Assembly: GCF_002699855.1 (NCBI RefSeq)
Contig: NZ_LKBW01000266.1
Coordinates: 37,909-101,908 of the forward strand
DNA: 64,000 nt
Source: Pseudomonas amygdali
GTDB taxonomy: Bacteria; Pseudomonadota; Gammaproteobacteria; Pseudomonadales; Pseudomonadaceae
Direction of reading: 5' to 3'
Of the stretch, positions 56,334 to 64,000 are shown one piece after another. The notes beneath the pieces were generated by a model. That model did no database searches and was not told the origin of the DNA. It saw only the letters and a list, made by a program, of their open reading frames with translations. Positions within the stretch are counted from its first letter, which is position 1, and every line of letters begins with the position of its first letter. The translations under genes were made by a program, and so were the position numbers.

Positions 56334-56347
56334 AGGACATGTCCTAA
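56334..56347. promoter_or_regulatory. 14-bp palindrome between rocS and rocR
   Basis: TAGGACATGTCCTA is a perfect palindrome lying 76 bp upstream of the chosen rocR start. It could be a dimer binding site; the protein is not known. Confidence 0.4.
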
Positions 56348-56381
56348 ACCCGGTAGCGATTAACGTTTTTTTCAGCAAGCA

Positions 56382-59300
56382 TCAATCGCAAGCCGGTGCA
56401 ATGTCGGGCACTGCCACCAATTGCAACTCGATATCAGCGCGCAGGCCGGTCATCGCAGCCTCCAGCGCCAACCAGCGCTCAGGCACACTGGCCACACACT
56501 CAAGCCGCACACTTTCATCGAGCGCCGCGCACGCCTTGGCCAACGGCACTGCGTCAACCAGACTCGCCGCGCCCTTGAGCCGATGCAGGCAAGCGCTCAA
56601 GGTGTTCCAGTCATTTGCCAGCACCGCAGGCTCCAGCAAGGCGTGTTCATGCCTGAGATTCTTCCACAACTCGCCCAACAACCGTTGCATCTGTTCCGGG
56701 TTGGCCCGGGTCATGTTTTGCAGCGTGCTGATGTCGAACGTCGGCTCACGTACCCGATCCGCCAGCTCCTGGGCCAGACGCGCCAGGGAAAGCGGTTTGA
56801 TCAGCAGACCGTCCATCCCCGCCTGCTCACACCGTGCAGCCTCGTCGCTCATTGCGTTAGCGGTACAGCCAATGACCGGGCAGCGCCGGCGCTGCTCTTT
56901 CTCTTCGATCTGTCGAATGGCTTCGGTCAATGCATAACCGCTGATACCCGGCATGTTGCAGTCGGTGATGACCGCATCGAACGGCTCTTCGCACCACCTC
57001 GACAGCGCAGCCTTGCCATCTTCGACAGCCACCACCTGATGACCAAGAAACTCCAGCTGGCGGGTCAACACCAGCCGATTGGCCGACATGTCATCGACCA
57101 CCAACAAGCGAAGGCTGCGCGTATCCACAGGTGCATCCGGGACATCGCAGGAGGGCAAAACCGGCTCGCTCACCCTGACCAGCGGCAAATCGATGTTGAC
57201 CAGCGTACCCTCGCCCGGCGAGCTGTGCAGGCTGATATCGCCCTTCATCAACTGCACCAACTGCCGAGTGATGCTCAGTCCCAGCCCACTCCCACCGTAA
57301 TGTGCGGCAGTGTCATCGCTGGCCTGAGTAAAGGGCTGGAATATCTGCTGTTGACGCTCTGGCTCGATACCTTCGCCACTGTCCTGGATACCGATGCGTA
57401 CACGCGATGAGTCATCCAGCGCCGCCACCCTCAAGACGACCGACCCTTGCCGGGTGAATTTCAAGGCGTTGCCCAGGACGTTATGCAGCACCTGACGCAG
57501 CCTCAGCGGGTCAAGCCAGTAATCGCCCTGAGCCTGTTCGGAGAATTCCAGCCGCAGTTCCAGGTCCTTTTCCCGGGCCTGCGCTGAAAAAAGCTCGATT
57601 ACGCCCTCGAAAAGAGCCTGCAAGGATGTGACTGTCAATGACAACTGCATGCCGCCCGCTTCGATTCTGGCCAGATCAAGACTTTCGCCAATCAGTGCCA
57701 CCAGCTCCGTAGCCGAGCGATGGGCGACCTGCAAGCCTTGCGACGGTGTATGCCCCTTGCGTAAAGCGTGTGCGCATTCCAGCTCCAGCAAACCGATGAT
57801 TGCACCCATTGGGGTACGAATTTCATGACTCATGCTGGCCAGAAAGACACTCTTCGCCTCGTTGGCCTGAGCGGCCAGACGCATTGCTTCCTGGAGCTGC
57901 TGCTCAAGCCGCTTGCGCTCGGTGATATCGACCCAGCCGCCCAGCAACCCCTGCAGCTGTCCGTCGGCAGCGAAGAAAGGGACCGTCCATTGCCAGACGT
58001 CCATGCGTTTTCCGGACAGTTCGATGGTGCGGTCGGAAAAGACTGGCTGGTGATTTTCCAGCAAGTTGAGGTAGTCGGTATGCATCTGCTCAGCCAATGC
58101 ACGCGGTATCAGATTGACATCCGTAAGGCGTCGACCATTCATCTGCTCGAAACTGATGCCAAGGCTCTGCTCGTAGCTACGGTTGCAGGAAATCAGTCGT
58201 CCCTTGAGATCGCGAACATAAATCGGATTGGGGATACCATCGAACAAGGCGTGTTTGAAGGCCAGCTGGTCATTGAGCTGCCTTTCAGCCTTGAGGCGCT
58301 GGCGAATCTGTACCTTGAGGCGACTGCTCCAGACCAGTGACACCAGCCCGGTCAGTAAGGCCAGGGCCAGTACCCAGAATACCCACTGCGGTATCCGCCC
58401 CCAGAGCGAAGGCTGAGGCAGTGCCGAGCCCAGCCACTTCAAGCGGATCGAGCGCAACTCGGCCACCGGGAACTCTTCCAGCGCCTTATTCAGAATGCCC
58501 AGCAGTTCGGGCTGGGTCTTGATCACCAAAAACCTGTCGGGTGACCATTGGCCATCGACACTGCGGGCGACCTTCAGTTGCCCGGCCGGGAACAGGTAGG
58601 CACCTACTTCATTCTGAATGGTCGCGTCGGCAACACCGCTTTCCACCAGGGCGCGGGCCTGGTCGTAGGTGTCCACCAGACGCAGCTGGATCAAGGGGTG
58701 CTCGCGCCTGATCAGGTCCTCGAGCGCATGCCGGGCAGGCAGTGCCAGCACTTTACCGGCCAGACTGTCGAGCGATACTCGGGATGAGCGCTCTGAGCGC
58801 ACCACGAACATCCAGCTGTTGCCTCCGAAGGAATATGTAAAGTCCAGAAACCGCCGACGCTCGGCATTTTCTGCAAGCGAGGTGTTCATCTCGGCAAGAC
58901 CGGCACGCAGCATTTCAATGCTCTGCTGCGTGGAAGGCACTTCCTGATGGACAAACTGCAACCCGGTCATGCGTGAGATACGGGACAGCACATCTGCGTT
59001 CAGCCCCACCCATTGGCCATTCTTGTCTTTGTAGATGTACGGCGGATGCTGTGTGGTGGCGATGGTCACGCTCGGATGCTTGAGCAGCCAGCGCCGCTCG
59101 GCACCGGTAAGGCGAATGCGTTGTCCCTCCACGTCAGCGCCCAGCCCCATCGTCCAGCGGCCGAGCACTTCACGACCGATCGACGGTTCAATACTGTCCA
59201 GCGCACGATTGATGAAGGTCAGCAAGCGCTGCTCATCGTCACGCACTGCAAAAGAAAACCCTACCGGAGGCAACCGGCTTTCGAACTTGATCTGCAATCC

Positions 59301-60002
59301 GAGATAAGGACGCAGGGCGGTGTAGGCCCGGACAATGACTTCGTTGCCGATAAAAGCGTCGACCTCGCCTTGGCTCAGGGCCTCCAGAGCACTGTAGAGG
59401 TTAGGCGCGATAATCAGCTCGCTGTCAGGATAAACGCGGTGAGCGACGTCCGAGTCGGCATAGCCATCAAGCAGCACAACCTTCTTGCCGGCCAGGCTTG
59501 GCGGCGGGCTCAGATCGTTGCCACGACCAACGACAACAGATCGGTCAGGCATGTATTCGGTTGAGAACGACAGCCCTTTCACGCCCCGCTCAAAGCCATT
59601 GGCGCTGGTCAGCAGGTCTATCTTGCCGTCGTGCAATGCCTCGATGGCCTCGTCACGCCTGGCAAACCCGGTCACCTGCACCGGAATGTTCAACTGGTCG
59701 CTGACCAACCCCAGATAGTCGGCACTGATGCCCTGATAACGGTTGCGGTCACTGGTGATATCAATCGGCTCGTAGTCGGCAATCGCAATGCCGACCCGAA
59801 GTACCTTGCGTTGATCGAGCCAGGCACGATCCTGATCTGCCAGGGCCAGATCCGCTGAAGCCACGAAAGGGGCTGTCAGGGTAAACGGCAAGCTTTGCGC
59901 CGCATCGGCTGGCCCGACAAAAACCAGCGCCAACAACATGCATGCCATGCGCCACGCGCGGCCTCTCAATGTGCTGTCTGCCTCCCTGACTACGCTTTGC
60001 AT
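56382..60002 (-). CDS. rocS: BvgS-like hybrid sensor kinase RocS
   Basis: 1206 residues from ATG 60002 (a GTG five codons upstream is possible). Signal/anchor sequence (MACMLLALVFVGPADA), two periplasmic Venus-flytrap SBP_bac_3 domains (about 65-290 and 305-545), a membrane segment (WVFWVLALALLTGLVSLVW, about 570), a PAS domain, HisKA (ASMSHEIRTPMGAI), HATPase (GGSGLGLSITRQLV), a receiver (VITDCNMPGISG) and an HPt domain (CLHRLKGAASLV). This is the full BvgS/RocS1 layout for a multistep phosphorelay to RocA and RocR. The periplasmic ligand is unknown. Confidence 0.93.
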   Translation of the reverse strand: MQSVVREADSTLRGRAWRMACMLLALVFVGPADAAQSLPFTLTAPFVASADLALADQDRAWLDQRKVLRVGIAIADYEPIDITSDRNRYQGISADYLGLVSDQLNIPVQVTGFARRDEAIEALHDGKIDLLTSANGFERGVKGLSFSTEYMPDRSVVVGRGNDLSPPPSLAGKKVVLLDGYADSDVAHRVYPDSELIIAPNLYSALEALSQGEVDAFIGNEVIVRAYTALRPYLGLQIKFESRLPPVGFSFAVRDDEQRLLTFINRALDSIEPSIGREVLGRWTMGLGADVEGQRIRLTGAERRWLLKHPSVTIATTQHPPYIYKDKNGQWVGLNADVLSRISRMTGLQFVHQEVPSTQQSIEMLRAGLAEMNTSLAENAERRRFLDFTYSFGGNSWMFVVRSERSSRVSLDSLAGKVLALPARHALEDLIRREHPLIQLRLVDTYDQARALVESGVADATIQNEVGAYLFPAGQLKVARSVDGQWSPDRFLVIKTQPELLGILNKALEEFPVAELRSIRLKWLGSALPQPSLWGRIPQWVFWVLALALLTGLVSLVWSSRLKVQIRQRLKAERQLNDQLAFKHALFDGIPNPIYVRDLKGRLISCNRSYEQSLGISFEQMNGRRLTDVNLIPRALAEQMHTDYLNLLENHQPVFSDRTIELSGKRMDVWQWTVPFFAADGQLQGLLGGWVDITERKRLEQQLQEAMRLAAQANEAKSVFLASMSHEIRTPMGAIIGLLELECAHALRKGHTPSQGLQVAHRSATELVALIGESLDLARIEAGGMQLSLTVTSLQALFEGVIELFSAQAREKDLELRLEFSEQAQGDYWLDPLRLRQVLHNVLGNALKFTRQGSVVLRVAALDDSSRVRIGIQDSGEGIEPERQQQIFQPFTQASDDTAAHYGGSGLGLSITRQLVQLMKGDISLHSSPGEGTLVNIDLPLVRVSEPVLPSCDVPDAPVDTRSLRLLVVDDMSANRLVLTRQLEFLGHQVVAVEDGKAALSRWCEEPFDAVITDCNMPGISGYALTEAIRQIEEKEQRRRCPVIGCTANAMSDEAARCEQAGMDGLLIKPLSLARLAQELADRVREPTFDISTLQNMTRANPEQMQRLLGELWKNLRHEHALLEPAVLANDWNTLSACLHRLKGAASLVDAVPLAKACAALDESVRLECVASVPERWLALEAAMTGLRADIELQLVAVPDIAPACD

Positions 60003-60076
60003 GCTTGCCTGCTTCACTACAAATGACCCAACTCTATGGTTCGAAAACCAGCGAAGTTTGGCACGTAGAAACAGAA

Positions 60077-60098
60077 AGGCCCGCCAAGTGGCGGGCCT
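60077..60098 (-). terminator. Intrinsic terminator of thrC
   Basis: Nine-bp perfect stem AGGCCCGCC/GGCGGGCCT with a four-base loop, 24 bp after the thrC stop on the minus strand, followed there by TTTCTGTTTC. Confidence 0.75.
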
Positions 60099-60121
60099 AA
60101 AGTTGTTACACGACGCTTCTG

Positions 60122-61531
60122 TCAGAGCGGTTTGCCGCGATTGCCATGCTGGCTGACAAATGCCTGTATGGCTTTCAGGTCATTTGGCAGCACAGTGCAG
60201 CGCTCGTCACGCTCGAACAAATCAGACAAATGTGCAGGTAGCTCAAGCGCTTTTCCTACACCGGCCTTCTCCACTGCCTCCGGAAACTTGACCGGATGCG
60301 CCGTACCCAGAATCACCATCGGCGTGTCCAGGCTGCGACGGCATTCGCGAGCAGCCTTCACCCCGATAGCGGTATGCGGATCAAGCAGTTCGCCGGTGCT
60401 GGCAAACACTTCAGCAATGGTCGTGCAGGTGTCCTCGTCGCTGACTGCCAGCGAATCGAACAGTTTGCGGGTTTCGGTCCAGCGCTCTTCTTCGACACTG
60501 AAACCGCCGCCCTGCCTGAACGTGCTCATCAACTCGGCAATGGCAGAACCGTTGCGACCGTGCATATCGAACAACAGGCGTTCGAAGTTCGACGACACCA
60601 TGATGTCCATGGAAGGCGACAACGTAGCGTGCAGGGTTTCCTTGACGTACTGATTGCCGCTCATGAAACGGTGCAGAATGTCGTTGCGGTTGGTGGCGAC
60701 GATCAGTTGATTGACCGGCAGCCCCATGTTGCGTGCCAGGTAACCGGCAAAGATATCGCCGAAGTTGCCGGTCGGAACCGAGAACGATACCGAGCGCGCG
60801 GGACCGCCCAACTGCAGCGATGCATGGAAGTAGTAGACGATCTGGGCCATGATTCGCGCCCAGTTGATCGAGTTGACGGCGACCAGACGCGTGCCCTTCA
60901 GGAAGCCCTGATCGGCGAAGCTGGCCTTGACCATTTCCTGGCAGTCGTCGAAGTTGCCTTCTACTGCAATGTTGTGGATGTTGTCGCCAAAGATGGTGGT
61001 CATCTGCCGGCGCTGGACATCCGATACCCGATTGTTCGGGTGCAGAATGAAGATGTCGACGTTGTCACAGCGACGGCAGCCTTCGATGGCTGCAGAGCCG
61101 GTGTCACCCGAGGTAGCGCCGATGATCACCACGCGCTCGCCACGCTTGGCCAGTACATAGTCCAGCAAGCGACCGAGCAATTGCAGCGCGAAGTCCTTGA
61201 ACGCCAGGGTAGGACCGTGGAACAGCTCAAGTACCCACTCGTTGCCATTCAACTGACGCAACGGTGCCACTGCACTGTGGGCGAAGACAGCGTAGGTCTC
61301 TTCAAGAATCTTCTTGAAATCGGCATCCGGGATGCTGCCAGCCACAAATGGGCGCATCACCCGAAAGGCAAGTTCGTGATACGGCAGACCGGCCCAGGAG
61401 GCGATCTCTTCCTGAGTGAAGCGTGGCAGGTTTTCCGGCACATACAGACCGCCGTCGCTGGCCAGACCAGTCAACAGCACGTCTTCGAAGTTCAGGGCCG
61501 GCGCCTGGCCGCGAGTACTGATATAGCGCAT
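60122..61531 (-). CDS. thrC: Threonine synthase
   Basis: 469 residues from ATG 61531 (MRYISTRGQAPALNFEDVLL). Fold-type II PLP enzyme with the lysine in TLAFKDFALQLLG, the phosphate loop VPTGNFGDIFAGY and GATSGDTGSAAIEG. It converts O-phosphohomoserine to threonine. It follows hom on the same strand, the last steps of threonine synthesis. Confidence 0.96.
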   Translation of the reverse strand: MRYISTRGQAPALNFEDVLLTGLASDGGLYVPENLPRFTQEEIASWAGLPYHELAFRVMRPFVAGSIPDADFKKILEETYAVFAHSAVAPLRQLNGNEWVLELFHGPTLAFKDFALQLLGRLLDYVLAKRGERVVIIGATSGDTGSAAIEGCRRCDNVDIFILHPNNRVSDVQRRQMTTIFGDNIHNIAVEGNFDDCQEMVKASFADQGFLKGTRLVAVNSINWARIMAQIVYYFHASLQLGGPARSVSFSVPTGNFGDIFAGYLARNMGLPVNQLIVATNRNDILHRFMSGNQYVKETLHATLSPSMDIMVSSNFERLLFDMHGRNGSAIAELMSTFRQGGGFSVEEERWTETRKLFDSLAVSDEDTCTTIAEVFASTGELLDPHTAIGVKAARECRRSLDTPMVILGTAHPVKFPEAVEKAGVGKALELPAHLSDLFERDERCTVLPNDLKAIQAFVSQHGNRGKPL

Positions 61532-61550
61532 GGGATCAAACCTTTGGTTT

Positions 61551-61634
61551 GAGCTGAAAGCCTCAAGCTTCAAGCGTCAAGCTCAAAACGACTGGCGTCT
61601 GACTTGTAGCTTGAAGCTGACGGCTCGCAGCTGG
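61551..61634. repeat. AGCTTGAAGCT-type intergenic repeat between hom and thrC
   Basis: The gap is built of short related units: CTCAAGCTTCAAGCGTCAAGCTC on one side and GTAGCTTGAAGCTGACGGCTC on the other, partly inverted. This style is common between Pseudomonas genes and can fold into a long imperfect hairpin. It separates hom from thrC in an otherwise operon-like pair. Confidence 0.55.
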
Positions 61635-61636
61635 TG

Positions 61637-62941
61637 TTAATTAAGATGTTCTACGCGAATACGAACCACCGGGCCAACCACGTCCTGAAGAGCTTCCAGG
61701 GCCTGAATGGCGTCATTGATGCGCTGCTCCACAACACGGTGCGTCAACAGGATCATCGGCACCAGACCATCGTGCTCCTCGACTTCCTTTTGCATGATCG
61801 ACTCTATGTTGATGCCGCGCTCGGACAGGATACTCGCCACCTGGGCCAGCACGCCCGGGTGATCCTTGGCCTGGATGCGCAGGTAGTAGGCACTTTCACA
61901 GGCTTCGATCGGCAGAATCGGGTGCGCGGACAGCGAATCGGGCTGGAAGGCCAGATGCGGCACACGGTTTTCCGGATCGGATGTCATCGCCCGCACCACG
62001 TCCACCAGATCGGCCACTACCGAGGAAGCCGTAGGCTCCATACCGGCACCGGCACCGTAGAACAGCGTCGAGCCGGACGCATCGCCATTGACCATCACCG
62101 CGTTCATCACGCCGTTGACGTTGGCAATAAGACGATCGGCCGGGATCAGCGTCGGGTGTACGCGCAGCTCGATACCCTGGGCCGTGCTGCGTGCAACGCC
62201 CAGGTGCTTGATGCGATAGCCCAGCGCTTCAGCGTAGTTCACGTCGGCGGTGGTCAGTTTGGTGATGCCTTCGGTGTAGGCCTTGTCGAACTGCAATGGG
62301 ATGCCGAAGGCAATGGAGGCCAGAATGGTCAGCTTGTGCGCTGCATCGATACCCTCAACGTCGAAGGTCGGATCGGCCTCGGCATAACCCAGCGCCTGGG
62401 CTTCGGCCAGAACATCCGGGAAGGTACGGCCCTTCTCGCGCATTTCGGTGAGGATGAAGTTGCCAGTGCCGTTGATAATGCCTGCAACCCAATTGATACG
62501 GTTTGCCGACAGCCCTTCGCGAATGGCTTTGATGACCGGGATGCCGCCAGCGACAGCTGCTTCAAAAGCAACGATTACGCCCTTTTCACGCGCTTTGGCG
62601 AAAATTTCGTTGCCGTGAACCGCGATCAGCGCCTTGTTGGCGGTCACTACGTGCTTGCCATGCTCGATGGCCTTGAGCACCAGATCACGGGCGATGGTGT
62701 AGCCACCGATCAATTCAACGACGATGTCGATTTCAGGGTTGGTCGCAACGGCAAACACATCACTGGTAGTAGGCGTACCGGCAATCTGGCAGTTGGGGTT
62801 TGGTGTACGAACCGCAATTTGCGCAACTTCGATTCCTCGCCCGGCACGGCGGGCGATCTCCTCGGCGTTACGCTGAAGTACATTGAAAGTACCGCCACCG
62901 ACAGTACCCAGCCCACATATGCCTACTTTGACCGGTTTCAC
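61637..62941 (-). CDS. hom: Homoserine dehydrogenase
   Basis: 434 residues from GTG 62941, which has GGGGAG seven bases upstream; the frame further upstream is not coding-like. NAD(P)-binding GICGLGTVGGGTFNVL, KALIAVHG, the catalytic region VAGIINGTGNFIL and EADPTFDVEGIDAAHK, and a C-terminal ACT domain (AKDHPGVLAQVASILSERGI) for threonine feedback. It reduces aspartate semialdehyde to homoserine. Confidence 0.96.
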   Translation of the reverse strand: MKPVKVGICGLGTVGGGTFNVLQRNAEEIARRAGRGIEVAQIAVRTPNPNCQIAGTPTTSDVFAVATNPEIDIVVELIGGYTIARDLVLKAIEHGKHVVTANKALIAVHGNEIFAKAREKGVIVAFEAAVAGGIPVIKAIREGLSANRINWVAGIINGTGNFILTEMREKGRTFPDVLAEAQALGYAEADPTFDVEGIDAAHKLTILASIAFGIPLQFDKAYTEGITKLTTADVNYAEALGYRIKHLGVARSTAQGIELRVHPTLIPADRLIANVNGVMNAVMVNGDASGSTLFYGAGAGMEPTASSVVADLVDVVRAMTSDPENRVPHLAFQPDSLSAHPILPIEACESAYYLRIQAKDHPGVLAQVASILSERGINIESIMQKEVEEHDGLVPMILLTHRVVEQRINDAIQALEALQDVVGPVVRIRVEHLN

Positions 62942-63086
62942 TGATGAACTCCCCGAAAAACAGCTGATGCTTGATCCGCCGTGAAATCCGCCGCACGTTG
63001 CCATGCGGCTACAAATGTGAAGAGGCGCCAAAAACACGGCCTCGTGTAGCGCATGCTCATATGAAGCATGCTGATGTGACAAAGCG

Positions 63087-63827
63087 TTATTTGGCGCCCA
63101 TTGCCAGTTTGGCAACCTGAGCAGCAGGCTGATAGCCCGGAATCACCTGACCGTCGGCGAGGACAATCGCCGGGGTGCCGTTGACGCCGATCGACTGACC
63201 CAGCTCATATTGCTTGCTCACCGGATTGTCGCACTTGGCGGCCTTGATGTCCTTGCCGTCTACCATGCGGTCCATGGCGCTTTTGCGGTCCTTGGAACAC
63301 CACACGGCCTGCAACTGCTCGTCACCCGAAGAACCCAGGCCTTGGCGCGGGAATGCCATGTAACGGACTTCAACGCCCATTTTGTTCAACTGCCCGACTT
63401 CTTCGTGCAGTTTGTGGCAATACGGGCAGGTAGTGTCGGTGAATACCGTGATGTGCGATTTGGTCTCGCCCACCGCCGGGTAGATCACCATTTCAGAAAG
63501 CGGAATGGCGTTGATGGTCTTGGCAATGGCCAGACGTTCGGTCTTCTCGGTCAGGTTGACCGGCTTGCCGTTCTGCACCTGAAACAGGTAGCCCTGAACC
63601 ACGAACTGGCCGTCGGCACTGGCATACAGCACACGACCGCCCTTGAGCTTCACTTCATAAAGACCGTTGAGCGGGCTCGGCGAAATACTCTCGACCGGCA
63701 ACTGCAATTCCAGCGAATCGAGGGTCTTGCGGATGGCTTGGTCGGGGGCTGCATCAGCCAGGGCAGACATACTGAATGTGCCGGCCAGCAGTAAAGCGGC
63801 GGCAGCGAAAATCTGGGGCAAACGCAT
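63087..63827 (-). CDS. dsbC: Periplasmic disulfide isomerase DsbC
   Basis: 246 residues with a Sec signal (FAAAALLLAGTFSMSALADA). An N-terminal dimerisation domain then a thioredoxin domain with the CPYC active site (TDTTCPYCHKLHEE) and the cis-proline loop GVNGTPAIVLADG; a second Cys pair (VWCSKD, KCDNP) is structural. It rearranges wrong disulfides. Its position upstream of hom is conserved in pseudomonads. Confidence 0.95.
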   Translation of the reverse strand: MRLPQIFAAAALLLAGTFSMSALADAAPDQAIRKTLDSLELQLPVESISPSPLNGLYEVKLKGGRVLYASADGQFVVQGYLFQVQNGKPVNLTEKTERLAIAKTINAIPLSEMVIYPAVGETKSHITVFTDTTCPYCHKLHEEVGQLNKMGVEVRYMAFPRQGLGSSGDEQLQAVWCSKDRKSAMDRMVDGKDIKAAKCDNPVSKQYELGQSIGVNGTPAIVLADGQVIPGYQPAAQVAKLAMGAK

Positions 63828-64000
63828 GAAAACTCCTATAACGACGGGCAGACTGGCGGCAGTCGAAAAAAGGCGCGCCAGCCTTGATATGCGAAACCGG
63901 CAAAGCCTACCACATAAGGCTCGCGGGGCCGACAGGCCGTCGTCACTCGGGATGTTTCCAGGATGGATTAGAGATTTTTCCTGCGCAGATCGGAATGGGG
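63828..64000. other. Region upstream of dsbC to window end
   Basis: About 170 bp with no feature I can support; in other Pseudomonas the next gene on this strand is xerD, but no XerD residues could be recognised before the window ends. Confidence 0.3.

Overview
The window is chromosomal DNA of a Pseudomonas, most likely of the P. syringae group. Evidence: high GC; long runs of gene order shared with other Pseudomonas genomes (glnD-dapC...dapD-csdAE-tcdA; dapE-rlmA; ppc next to adk; the AlgU-type DUF4398/OmpA lipoprotein pair; lysS-prfB-wsp; recJ; thrC-hom-dsbC); and Pseudomonas-style palindromic intergenic repeats. No rRNA, tRNA, CRISPR array, transposase or prophage gene was recognised. Species placement is inference.

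Layout. 1-10.5 kb: end of glnD, then lysine/diaminopimelate genes (dapC, dapD, dapE) interleaved with a metzincin-type metalloprotease, an ArsC/YffB-like protein, the csdA-csdE sulfur-transfer pair, tcdA and rlmA. 10.7-25.6 kb: plsB, a damaged YbaY-like gene, DUF4197, rsmJ, several conserved hypotheticals, tsaB, adk, ppc, an envelope lipoprotein pair behind a probable AlgU promoter, and a lipoprotein hydrolase. 25.6-30.7 kb: a four-hairpin repeat, a DUF1704 (MATCAP-like) putative metallopeptidase, a TetR regulator, lysS, and prfB with its programmed +1 frameshift. 30.8-39.4 kb: the complete wspA-B-C-D-E-F-R surface-sensing operon ending in the diguanylate cyclase WspR. 39.6-45.6 kb: one 1989-codon gene for a leucine-rich-repeat protein with a C-terminal NEL-type E3 ubiquitin ligase domain, the most striking accessory gene here. 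45.7-53.6 kb: DUF533, a PAS hybrid kinase, an old yellow enzyme, recJ, YaeQ and a periplasmic binding protein. 53.7-60.0 kb: DUF3509 and a Roc/Sad-type BvgS-like system (rocA, rocR, rocS) in which rocA carries an in-frame stop. 60.1-63.8 kb: thrC, hom, dsbC.

How the genes work together. DapC/DapD/DapE are three steps of the succinylase route to meso-diaminopimelate and lysine; Hom and ThrC take the same aspartate semialdehyde towards threonine. WspR (c-di-GMP synthesis, intact RxxD I-site) and RocR (EAL phosphodiesterase) make this a region with opposing c-di-GMP enzymes. PlsB serves phospholipid synthesis and RlmA, RsmJ, TsaB, TcdA, PrfB and LysS serve translation.

Gene damage is unusually frequent: a T6 tract joins csdA in frame to csdE; an 8-bp tandem duplication frameshifts csdE; a YbaY-like gene is frameshifted ahead of a strong terminator; and rocA has a nonsense codon between its receiver and DNA-binding domains. 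These may be real decay or sequencing errors; the 8-bp duplication is the least likely to be an error.
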